Shown: piece after piece, positions 42,388 through 50,900 of the stretch
How positions within the stretch are numbered: position 1 is the stretch's first letter
How the letters are laid out: every line of letters starts with the position of its first letter
Assembly: GCF_036013935.1 (NCBI RefSeq)
Contig: NZ_CP107902.1
Location: 5,365,001-5,429,000, forward strand
Reading direction: 5' to 3'
Origin: Streptomyces sp. NBC_00461
GTDB taxonomy: Bacteria; Actinomycetota; Actinomycetes; Streptomycetales; Streptomycetaceae
DNA: 64,000 nt
Made by a program: the position numbers and the translations under genes
The notes under the pieces: model-generated
Database searches by the model: none
Seen by the model: only the letters and a program-made list of their open reading frames with translations
What the model was told of the DNA's origin: nothing

Positions 42388-43230
42388 CGGCACCGTAAGC
42401 CCCCAAGCCCCCTCCCAGACCGTCCACGTCCGCCTCCGTACGGGCCCCCACACCCCCGCGTCCGCCCGGTACCGGAAGTCCGCGCCGGACACGCTCACCA
42501 GCCGCCCCTGAGCGAATACGGGCGACGCCTCCGCGCCCACCGACAGCGGCCGCACCTCGATCTGGGCCATCCCCGCCTCCCCGGGCGTCACCGACACCGC
42601 CTCGACCGGCTGGTCCAGGTCCACCAGCGTGACCCCGTCGACCTCCACCCGCAGCCGGGCGGGCCGGGGCCCGGGGACCGTGGCCTCGCGGGCGGGCACC
42701 AGGGTTCGTACGAGGGACTGGGCGGTGCGCAGCCATGGGTGTCCGGACTCCAGTGACGGTGCCTGTGTCCGCGCCTGCGCCTGCGACTGCGGGGTCAGCG
42801 GGGGAATCCGCAGCGCGCCGAGCACCACCCCGTCGCTGTCGTCCACCAGCAGGTCCAGTCGCCGCTCCACCCCTTCGAGCACGGCCCGCGCCGCCGCGAC
42901 CGCCCCCATGGGCACCCCCAGCGACCGCGCCACCGACAGCGCGCCGCCCACGGGCACCATCGACAGCGCACATCCGGCCAGCTCCCGCTGCCGGTGCAGG
43001 AGGGAGACCGCACGCACCAGCGCGCGGTCGTCGCCCACCACCACGGGCCGGCGCGAGCCCCGCCGGGCCAGCGCCCGGGCGAATTCCTCCGGCCCGTCCG
43101 GCAGGCACACCTTCGCCCGCGCACCCGCGCTGAGCACGTCTTTTGCGATGCGTACCGACTCCCCGTCCGTTCGCCGGGCGACCGGATCGATGACCACCAG
43201 GAGCTGATCGGAAGTCGCGGAAGTCGCCAC
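42379..43230 (-). CDS. Diacylglycerol kinase-like protein lacking the GGDGT motif
   Basis: 283 residues with the DAGK/YegS fold pattern (LLVVIDPVARRTDGESVRIAKDVLSAG ... CLPDGPEEFARALARRGSRRPVVVGDDRALVRAVSLLHRQ). Where active lipid kinases have GGDGT(L/V)NE this protein reads GDDRALVRA, so ATP binding is doubtful; it may be a regulatory or degenerate member. The C-terminal half keeps the beta-sandwich (VDGVTLVDLDQPVEAVSV). GTG start with AGGA upstream. From memory, homologues sit beside purA in other Streptomyces. Confidence 0.72.
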   Translation of the reverse strand: MATSATSDQLLVVIDPVARRTDGESVRIAKDVLSAGARAKVCLPDGPEEFARALARRGSRRPVVVGDDRALVRAVSLLHRQRELAGCALSMVPVGGALSVARSLGVPMGAVAAARAVLEGVERRLDLLVDDSDGVVLGALRIPPLTPQSQAQARTQAPSLESGHPWLRTAQSLVRTLVPAREATVPGPRPARLRVEVDGVTLVDLDQPVEAVSVTPGEAGMAQIEVRPLSVGAEASPVFAQGRLVSVSGADFRYRADAGVWGPVRRRTWTVWEGAWGLTVPST

Positions 43231-43272
43231 CTCGGTCCTGCCTCGCTTCCTCGGGTAGCATCTTTGTGCAAG

Positions 43273-43300
43273 AGCCCCTTGCGCTATTGCGCCAGGGGCT
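43273..43300. terminator. Hairpin upstream of purA
   Basis: AGCCCCTTGCGC / GCGCCAGGGGCT, 12-bp stem with one mismatch and TATT loop. It lies 126 bp before purA, just after TAGCAT (43256-43261), a possible -10 box. It could be an attenuator-like leader hairpin, a small RNA terminator, or a terminator for minus-strand readthrough. Confidence 0.5.
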
Positions 43301-43425
43301 TCGTCTATTCCGGGGCATCCGGTCCGACGGTTTGCGGCCAACGACGGTCGCGGTGCACGCGGCGGTGAACCCTACGCGTACGCCCCTGACCTTGGACATG
43401 CCCCGCCCGGAAGGGGTGTACGCGC

Positions 43426-44709
43426 GTGCCCGCACTTGTGCTGCTCGGTGCTCAGTGGGGTGACGAAGGCAAGGGAAAGGCGACGGACCTGCTAGGCGGA
43501 TCCGTTGACTATGTGGTGCGCTACCAGGGCGGCAACAACGCCGGCCACACGGTAGTCGTGGGCGATCAGAAGTACGCCCTCCACCTGCTCCCTTCCGGAA
43601 TCCTGTCCCCGGGGTGCACCCCGGTCATCGGCAACGGTGTCGTCGTCGACCCGTCGGTCCTGTTCTCCGAGCTGAACGGGCTGAACGAGCGTGGCGTCGA
43701 CACGTCCAAGCTCCTGATCAGCGGTAACGCTCACATCATCACGCCCTACAACGTGACGGTGGACAAGGTGACGGAACGCTTCCTCGGGAAGCGGAAGATC
43801 GGGACCACCGGCCGCGGAATCGGCCCGACCTACGCGGACAAGATCAACCGCGTCGGCATCCGGGTCCAGGACCTCTACGACGAGTCGATCCTCACCCAGA
43901 AGGTCGAGGCGGCCCTCGACATCAAGAACCAGGTCCTCACCAAGCTCTACAACCGGCGCGCGATCGCGATCGAGCAGGTGGTCGAGGAGCTGCTGACCTA
44001 CGCCGACCGGCTCGCGCCGTACGTCGCCGACACGGTCCTGGTCCTCAACCAGGCCCTGGAGGACGACAAGGTGGTGCTGTTCGAGGGCGGCCAGGGCACG
44101 CTCCTGGACATCGACCACGGCACGTATCCGTTCGTGACGTCGTCGAACCCCACCGCGGGCGGCGCCTGCACGGGCGCAGGTGTCGGCCCGACGAAGATCA
44201 GCCGGGTCATCGGCATCCTCAAGGCCTACACGACCCGGGTCGGCTCGGGGCCCTTCCCGACCGAGCTGTTCGACGCGGACGGCGACGCGCTGCGCCGTAT
44301 CGGCGGCGAGCGGGGTGTGACGACGGGCCGGGACCGGCGCTGCGGCTGGTTCGACGCCGTGATCGCCCGGTACGCGACCCGGGTCAACGGCCTGACGGAC
44401 TTCTTCCTCACCAAGCTCGACGTCCTCACCGGCTGGGAGCAGATCCCGGTCTGCGTGGCGTACGAGATCGACGGCAGGCGCGTCGAGGAGCTCCCGTACT
44501 CGCAGTCGGACTTCCACCACGCGAAGCCGGTCTACGAGAACCTGCCGGGCTGGTCCGAGGACATCACCGGGGCGAAGTCCTTCTCCGACCTGCCGAAGAA
44601 CGCCCAGAACTACGTGAAGGCGCTGGAGGAGATGTCGGGCGCCCCGATCTCCGCGATCGGCGTGGGCCCGGGCCGGGACGAGACGATCGAGATCAACTCG
44701 TTCCTGTAA
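43426..44709 (+). CDS. purA: Adenylosuccinate synthetase
   Basis: 427 residues; GTP-dependent ligation of aspartate to IMP, the first committed step to AMP. Signatures: [14 protein letters not shown] (P-loop with catalytic Asp), NNAGHTV (catalytic His), [35 protein letters not shown], and [16 protein letters not shown] start with GGAAGGGG about 8 nt upstream. Monocistronic. Confidence 0.97.
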   Translation: MPALVLLGAQWGDEGKGKATDLLGGSVDYVVRYQGGNNAGHTVVVGDQKYALHLLPSGILSPGCTPVIGNGVVVDPSVLFSELNGLNERGVDTSKLLISGNAHIITPYNVTVDKVTERFLGKRKIGTTGRGIGPTYADKINRVGIRVQDLYDESILTQKVEAALDIKNQVLTKLYNRRAIAIEQVVEELLTYADRLAPYVADTVLVLNQALEDDKVVLFEGGQGTLLDIDHGTYPFVTSSNPTAGGACTGAGVGPTKISRVIGILKAYTTRVGSGPFPTELFDADGDALRRIGGERGVTTGRDRRCGWFDAVIARYATRVNGLTDFFLTKLDVLTGWEQIPVCVAYEIDGRRVEELPYSQSDFHHAKPVYENLPGWSEDITGAKSFSDLPKNAQNYVKALEEMSGAPISAIGVGPGRDETIEINSFL

Positions 44710-44731
44710 ATCCCATTCGTTCTGCGGGTGT

Positions 44732-44763
44732 TGGGCCGGTCATGGACTTCCTTGACCGGCCCA
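44732..44763 (+). terminator. purA terminator
   Basis: Perfect 11-bp stem TGGGCCGGTCA / TGACCGGCCCA (44732-44742, 44753-44763) with 10-nt loop, 22 bp after the stop. Confidence 0.85.
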
Positions 44764-44868
44764 TGGCTTGCTCCTGGTTCCGTGCGGAAGTGGTGGGGCG
44801 CAACTATCTACGCGGGTAGCCGCCGTCCCGCGTCCTTCTTCACTCTTCTCCAGCACCAGGAGTCCCGT

Positions 44869-46701
44869 ATGCCCGTCAGTCCGATGAACCGCCGGGAGTT
44901 CGTGCAGAAGTCGGCCGTCACCGGTGCCGCAGTCGCCGCCGCGGGAGCGGTCGGCACCGGCAGCGCCGAGGCCGCCGACCGCAGCATGCCCGGCAAGCCC
45001 GGGAAGAAGGCGCCCAAGACCTGGTCGTTCTCCATCCTGGGCACCACCGACCTGCACAGCCACGTCTTCGACTGGGACTACTACCTGGACAAGGCCTACA
45101 GCGACAAGGCCGGCAACTCCGTCGGCGTCGCGCGCGTCGCCACCCTCATCAAGCAGCAGCGCGCGGCCAAGGGCGAGGAGCACGTCCTGCTCGTCGACGC
45201 CGGCGACATCATCCAGGGCACCTCGCTCGCCTACTACTTCGCCCGCGTCGACCCGATCACGGGCAAGGACGGCAAGAAGGGGCCGCGGCACCCCATGGCC
45301 GTCGCCATGAACCACATGCGCTACGACGCCGCCGCGCTCGGCAACCACGAGTTCAACTACGGCATCGAGGTGCTGCGGAAGTTCGAGCAGCAGTGTCACT
45401 TCCCGCTGCTGGGCGCGAACGCGCTGGACGCAAAGACCCTGCGCCCCGCCTTCGCCCCGTACACCGTGAAGCGGATCTGCGTGCCGGGCGCGCCCGACAT
45501 CAAGGTCGGCATCCTCGGGCTCACCAACCCCGGCATCGCGCTGTGGGACAAGGACAACGTCGCCGGCAAGATGGTGTTCCCCGGCCTGGTCGAGCAGGCG
45601 AAGAAGTACGTGCCGAGGCTGCGCGCGCTCGGCTGTGACGTCGTCTTCCTGACGGACCACTCCGGGCTCGACGGATCGACCTCGTACGGTGACGCGCTCC
45701 CGTACGTGGAGAACGCCTCCAACCTCGTCGCCGAGCAGGTGCCCGGCATCGACGCGATCCTGGTCGGCCACACGCACGTCGAGGTGCCCTCGTACACCGT
45801 GAAGAACGAGGAGACCGGCGCGGACGTCCTGCTCTCCGAGCCGTACTGCTGGGGCTACCGGCTCAGCGTCTTCGACTTCGAGCTCGAACTGCACCACGGG
45901 CAGTGGAAGGTGACGAAGAAGACGGCCCAGACCCTCAACCCGAACACCGTGGACGAGGACCCGGAGGTCAAGAAGCTCCTCCAGGCCGACCACGAGCTGG
46001 TCGTGAAGTACGTCAACACGGCCGTCGGCACCTGCACCCAGGACCTCTCGGGGGCGGAGGCCTGCTGGAAGGACGTGCCGATCATGGACTTCATCCACCA
46101 GGTCCAGATGGACACGGTGAAGGCGGGCCTGTCGACGAGCGATGCCGCGCTGCCGCTGATCTCCGTCGCCGCGCCCTTCAGCCGGACCGCCGACATCCCG
46201 GCGGGCAGCGTCACGATCAAGGACATCGCCGGCCTCTACATCTACGACAACACCCTGTACGGCAAGAAGCTCACCGGCGCCCAGCTCAAGGACTACCTGG
46301 AGTTCGCGGCGAAGTACTACCACCAGGTGCCGGTCGGCACGAAGGTCGACACCGCCACGGTGACGAACGCCAACAGCTTCTGGGACTACATGTACGACAC
46401 GGCCGCCGGCGTCTCGTACGACATCGACATCGCGCAGGCGGAGGGTTCGCGGATCAAGAACCTGACGTACAAGGGCGCGGCCGTCGCCGACGACCAGGTC
46501 TTCGTCGTGGCGGTCAACAACTACCGGGCGAACGGCGGATCCGGCTACCCGCACATCGCGACGGCCGACATCGCGTACAGCTCGACCAACGAGATCCGCC
46601 AGCTGATGATCGACTACGTCACCGCCAAGGGCGCCCTGGACCCGGCGGACTTCGCGTCCACCAACTGGAAGCTGACGCAGGACGGGACGGCGGTGTTCTA
46701 G
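44869..46701 (+). CDS. Tat-exported bifunctional 5'-nucleotidase/2',3'-cyclic phosphodiesterase
   Basis: 610 residues. N-terminal twin-arginine signal (MNRREFVQKSAVTGAAVAAAG ... AEAA). Metallophosphatase domain: TTDLHSHVFDW, DAGDIIQGT, ALGNHEFNYG, VFLTDHSG, VGHTHVEV. C-terminal 5'-nucleotidase domain: LPLISVAAPFSRTADIPAGSVTIKDIAGLYIYDNTLYGKKLTGAQLKDYLE and NNYRANGGSGYPH. It would release phosphate and nucleosides from extracellular nucleotides. AGGAG 7 nt before the ATG. Its stop TAG is shared palindromically (CTAG) with the convergent TetR gene. PhoP control is plausible, but I see no clear PHO box. Confidence 0.93.
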   Translation: MPVSPMNRREFVQKSAVTGAAVAAAGAVGTGSAEAADRSMPGKPGKKAPKTWSFSILGTTDLHSHVFDWDYYLDKAYSDKAGNSVGVARVATLIKQQRAAKGEEHVLLVDAGDIIQGTSLAYYFARVDPITGKDGKKGPRHPMAVAMNHMRYDAAALGNHEFNYGIEVLRKFEQQCHFPLLGANALDAKTLRPAFAPYTVKRICVPGAPDIKVGILGLTNPGIALWDKDNVAGKMVFPGLVEQAKKYVPRLRALGCDVVFLTDHSGLDGSTSYGDALPYVENASNLVAEQVPGIDAILVGHTHVEVPSYTVKNEETGADVLLSEPYCWGYRLSVFDFELELHHGQWKVTKKTAQTLNPNTVDEDPEVKKLLQADHELVVKYVNTAVGTCTQDLSGAEACWKDVPIMDFIHQVQMDTVKAGLSTSDAALPLISVAAPFSRTADIPAGSVTIKDIAGLYIYDNTLYGKKLTGAQLKDYLEFAAKYYHQVPVGTKVDTATVTNANSFWDYMYDTAAGVSYDIDIAQAEGSRIKNLTYKGAAVADDQVFVVAVNNYRANGGSGYPHIATADIAYSSTNEIRQLMIDYVTAKGALDPADFASTNWKLTQDGTAVF

Positions 46702-47381
46702 GGCGAAAACCTCGGCGGCGGTGCGGCAGTTGGCGAGCCGGGCCCGCCGCCGGGGCATGGTGTCCCGGCGGCTGCGCAGTCGGAGCAGGCGGGCGGCAGG
46801 CCGAGGCAGGCGTGCACGACCTGGCTCAACCTCCGGTCGATGGCCGCTCGTTCAACGGCGGGATCCGGCGAACTCTGCGACGGGATGAGCGCATACGGCA
46901 TCGCTGCCGTCAGCACGGAGAGCGTGACCGTGTCCTGCTCGCTGCCCCGCGGCAGATGGCCGGTCACATGCTCACCCAGCCAGTGCCAGGCTTTTTGGTG
47001 CCACACGGTGGTCAGACAAAGGATGGCGGCGTACGTCAGCGCCGGCTCGGTCCGCGCCATGGCTCCTACGACCGGGTGCTCCCGCAGCAGCCGGGCCGCT
47101 CGCACCACGACGCGAACCGCGCAACACCGTGGTGGCGGCAGCGGGCCCGGCACCTCCCGGGCCGTGTCCAGCAGGCGTGTCAGCTCGTGCAGCGTGGCAT
47201 CCCGAAGCAGAACCCGGGGACTGGCCCAGTTCCGGTAGAGGAACGGGCGGTTGGTGCCGGCCAGCCGGGCGATGTGCGTCACGCCGACGCGCCGGGGGCC
47301 GTACACGGCCAGCGCGTCCAGAGTCGCGCGGTACACGGTGGCCATCCCGGGCGGCGCCTGGAGGTGTGGGGATCCGCTCAT
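46698..47381 (-). CDS. TetR-family regulator
   Basis: 227 residues. N-terminal helix-turn-helix (TLDALAVYGPRRVGVTHIARLAGTNRPFLYRNWASPRVLLRDATLHEL) and a helical ligand domain; Pro-rich C-terminal 30 residues with two Cys pairs. A second ATG at residue 13 is possible. It diverges from the second effector/NLR pair (172-bp gap) and so is a candidate regulator of it, though TetR genes are often near unrelated genes. Confidence 0.8.
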   Translation of the reverse strand: MSGSPHLQAPPGMATVYRATLDALAVYGPRRVGVTHIARLAGTNRPFLYRNWASPRVLLRDATLHELTRLLDTAREVPGPLPPPRCCAVRVVVRAARLLREHPVVGAMARTEPALTYAAILCLTTVWHQKAWHWLGEHVTGHLPRGSEQDTVTLSVLTAAMPYALIPSQSSPDPAVERAAIDRRLSQVVHACLGLPPACSDCAAAGTPCPGGGPGSPTAAPPPRFSP

Positions 47382-47419
47382 ACCGGTCAGCGTGGCGCGG
47401 AGGAGGGATGCGTGTCCCG

Positions 47420-47456
47420 AGGAAAGTGTGTCGGTTTCCCCGAAAGTGTCACGATT
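47420..47456. promoter_or_regulatory. 20-bp-spaced direct repeats upstream of effector 2
   Basis: GAAAGTGTGTCGGTTTC (47420-47436) and GAAAGTGTCACGATTTC (47440-47456) repeat with a 20-bp period, about two helical turns, in the gap between the TetR gene and effector 2. Confidence 0.45.
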
Positions 47457-47554
47457 TCTTGGCGGAGGGGGCAGCTGGAGCCGCGGGGAAGGTGGACATG
47501 GGTTGCTCTACGCTCGATGCACGATGTCCGTCGAGCGAATCGCGGAGGGTGTCC

Positions 47555-47938
47555 GTGGAACCGATAGCACCTGAACTGCTCATGGCGCTCGCGGGAGGCA
47601 CCGCGGGCGCGGCGGGACAACAGATCTGGACATCCCTGCGTGATCTGGTCCGGCGTAGACCAGCTGCTGGAGAGCCGCATGGGGAGAGCGAGTTGGCGGC
47701 CCTCGCCGAAGCGGCGGACAGCGCGGAACGCGCCAGGCTGCTGGCCGCGGCGTTGGTCCTGCGCGCCGAGCAGGACACCGCCTTCGCCCAGGCCCTGGCG
47801 GAATGGCGGCGGAAGGCCGAGCCCCTGGTCGGCCCGTGGACCGGCGCCGGCGACGTGCACAACGAGATATCGGGGGGAACGCAGGAGACCGTCATCATGA
47901 CGCGGGACATCCACGGTTCCATCAACCTTGGCGGCTAA
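47555..47938 (+). CDS. Small Bell-like effector with C-terminal amyloid-type motif (effector 2)
   Basis: 127 residues, paralogue of effector 1 along its whole length: Gly/Ala-rich hydrophobic N-terminus (APELLMALAGGTAGAAGQQI) leading into WTSLRDLVRRR, a charged helical middle (SAERARLLAAALVLRAEQDTAFAQALAEW), and the C-terminal motif GAGDVHNEISGGT ... VIMTRDI ... SINLGG. GGAGG lies 6 nt before GTG 47555 (GTG 47549 is the alternative, without spacing). It ends 7 bp before the NLR2 start, so the two form an operon. Proposed role: membrane-disrupting executor triggered by NLR2. Confidence 0.78.
   Translation: MEPIAPELLMALAGGTAGAAGQQIWTSLRDLVRRRPAAGEPHGESELAALAEAADSAERARLLAAALVLRAEQDTAFAQALAEWRRKAEPLVGPWTGAGDVHNEISGGTQETVIMTRDIHGSINLGG
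47843..47935 (+). other. Signalling motif at the effector 2 C-terminus
   Basis: Last 31 residues: G-D-V-H-N-E-I-S-G-G-T, then V-I-M-T-R-D-I, then G-S-I-N-L. Matches NLR2 (H-N-E-V-S-G-G-T, V-I-Q-A-R-D-I) better than NLR1. Confidence 0.75.
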
Positions 47939-47945
47939 GCGTTCC

Positions 47946-50900
47946 GTGGCGGAACACGGGGAAGCCGAGGAGCGACCGGGGACGCACAATGAGGTCTCCG
48001 GCGGAACGCACAGGAACGTCATCCAGGCGCGCGACATCTACGGCGGCGTGCGCATCGTGGCGATGGGCCTGCGAGGCCTGGTCGCGGTACTCGGCCTCGT
48101 ACTCCTCGCCGCACACCCCGAGTTGCCGCTGCCGCGGCGTTACGACGTCGGTCCGGTGTGGGCGGGCTGGGCGCTGCTGGGCATGGCCCTCGGGTCCGAG
48201 CTCTGCGTACGTCTGCTCGCCTGGGTGGAACGGCGACGCAGGCGGGCCTGGCAGGCGGAGCGGAACGTCCGGCGCGTCGCCGACACGCTCGCGGAGGCTC
48301 TGTATCAACGGTATGCCCGGGATGAGCGGCTGGCGAAGATCGAGCCCCATCCCATCGAGGTGACGTGGCTTCCCCTCGGTGAGGACGCGCGGGAGGGCCG
48401 ACTCCCCTCCATATCCGAGTACTTCGAAAGGACGGAGGGGCAGCGGCTCGTCGTCCTGGGCGGTGCGGGCGCGGGCAAGACCGTGCTGGCCCTGCGCCTT
48501 GCGCATGAGCTGCTGCAAAGGCGTGTGCGCGGATCCAACGAGCCTCTGCCCCTGGTCGTCTCGCTGGCCTCATGGGATCCGGATCAGGGGCTGTACCAGT
48601 GGCTGGCACGGCAGTTGGCGGCCGAGTACCGCGAACAGTGCACCCCCGCCGCGGGCGTGTTCGCCTACGACGTCGCCCTTCACCTCCTGTGGTACACCGG
48701 GTGGGTCCTGCCCGTGCTCGACGGTTTCGACGAACTGGCCCCGAACGTCCGGAAGAAGGCCTTCGAAGAGCTCGCCAAGAGTACGAGGGCGAGGGACCGC
48801 AAGTTCGTGTTCACCAGCCGCAAGGACGAGTACGACGAGCACGTGCCTGACCCCAGCGTCTTCCAGCGGACCGAGATCGTCCTGCAGGACCTGACGGACA
48901 GCGCCGTGGAGGCGTATCTCAGTCCGGAGGGGGCGCCCAGTCCCCGCTGGGGACCCGTCCTCGCGGCGCTGCGCAAGCGCCGCAAGCCGTCGGCGGAGGT
49001 CGCGCAGTTGCGCCGGGTGCTGCGGGTGCCCTTGATGGTGGGCCTCGCACGTGTCGCGTACGGCTGGGGGGACAAGGATCCGCGGGAACTGCTGAGCCCC
49101 GGCGCATTCCGGGATGACCACGCCCTGGAACGGCACTTGTACGACGCCTTCCTGGACGTCGCGTACGGAGACTCCCCGGACGTACGGGCGGAACACGGAG
49201 GATGGGACCCGGGGGAGGCCCGAGACTGGGCGGGCTACCTGGCCGGGCGGATGAGGGACGCGGACCAGCAGGACTTCGCCTGGTGGCGGCTGGAGCAGGA
49301 GGTGCCGTGGCCGGTCAGGGTGGCCGGCCTGCTACCGGCGTACGGGGTGGCCGGTCTGCTGGTTGTCCGGGTGGGGTTCGGGGAGATGTGGTGGGGAGGG
49401 TGGCTGCCGCTCTGGGGCGCGTTCGTGGCGCTCGGTCTGTTGATGCTGCTGGCATTCCCGATATGGCGGGACGACGAGACGTGGTCCGTCCCGTGGCGAT
49501 TGACCCCGCCGTCACGGCGGCAGTTGGGGCGGGTGCTGCGGCGCTGGAAGGTCCTTTTGAGTGTCGGTGTCTCCGTACTCGGCCTCGGGGCTGCCCTGGT
49601 GGCCGGGCTGGGCCACTGGTCAGGTCACTGGAGGTGGTATCTGGTGGTGGGCGGCGCCGCCACCCTCCTGACCTGGGTCCCTGACACGGTACGAGCCGTG
49701 TGGCGGCCGGCGGATCCGGCGTTCGCCCGGACACCGGCGGCACTTCTGGCAGCCGACCGGCGCGCTGCGCTGGTCGTTGGCTGGGTGGTCCCGCTCAGAC
49801 AGCGGGAGGAGTGGCCGCTGTTCCCTCTCCTGATGCCTCCGGCACTGCTCGGCGCCTGGCAGCTCTGGGGCGGCGGCAGGTACGTCGTCGGCGTCGGAGA
49901 CTGGTTGATCACCGGGGTCGGCACGCTGCTCGTCTGCGCGCTGTACTCGGTTGGATTCTCCGCCTGGGGCCGGTACACCGTGGCACGTGTCTGGCTGGCC
50001 GCCGCCGGTCGGCTGCCCTGGAGACTCACGGCGTTCCTGGAGGACGCGCACGCCCGCGGAGTGCTTCGCCAGTCCGGAGGTGAGTACCGGTTCCGGCACA
50101 TCGAGTTGAGGAACCGCCTCGCCGACGCCGCAGTCACCGATGACGGAGCCCGGACACGCAAAGGTGGTGCGCGAGCCGGGGGCCTTGCGGACGGCTGGGC
50201 GTTGCTGGCCGGGGCGGCGGCGCTGGTGCTGATGGTCATGATGGGTCTCGGTTCGCTCGGCGCCCGGCCGCCTGCGGACCCCGTCCGTTCCCTACCCCCG
50301 GCTTGCTCGCTGCTGGACGCCCGGGACATCTCGCAGCTCATGTCCGACGGTGCGAAGCTGCATGACGACTTCGCGCCGGGCGTCCTGCTCCTGGGTACGA
50401 AGGCCGACGAGTGCACCGTTTCCGAACAGTCGCCCTTCGCCCGTGAAGCGCGGATCGGGATCGGCGCATTCGTGCAGCAGGCGGATGACAGGTCGAGTGG
50501 TACCCGGAACGCCGCGCAAAAGTTCCGCACGGACAGGTCGAGCACCTTTGCCCGGGGACACGTGATGGTGGACGCGCTCGGTGACGAGGCCTATGTGAAC
50601 GTGGGACGTTACCTGTGGGCCTCCGACTCCTCGGAGCCGGGTTCCTATCCGTGGGGCGCGCGTGTGCAGGTGAGGGCCGGCAATGTGCTGCTCAACGTGA
50701 CCTACGCCGAGGAGTTCGCCGGCCGCGAGCGGACCGTGGAGGTCGCCGAGATCCTGACGCGGCACGTGCTGCGGAGTGTGGGCCTGGGCTCCTCCGGCGG
50801 ACGGGAACTCGCCGACGTGCCGCGTCCCCGCGTCCCGGTCAAGGACAACCGGCTTGCGGACTACTCCCGAGGTCGCGCGCAGTCCGTGCACGGGGCGACC

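Noticed and set aside
43231..43425. Purine riboswitch upstream of purA
   Set aside because: Only one 12-bp hairpin is visible; no three-way junction or conserved purine-aptamer loop sequences could be found by eye.
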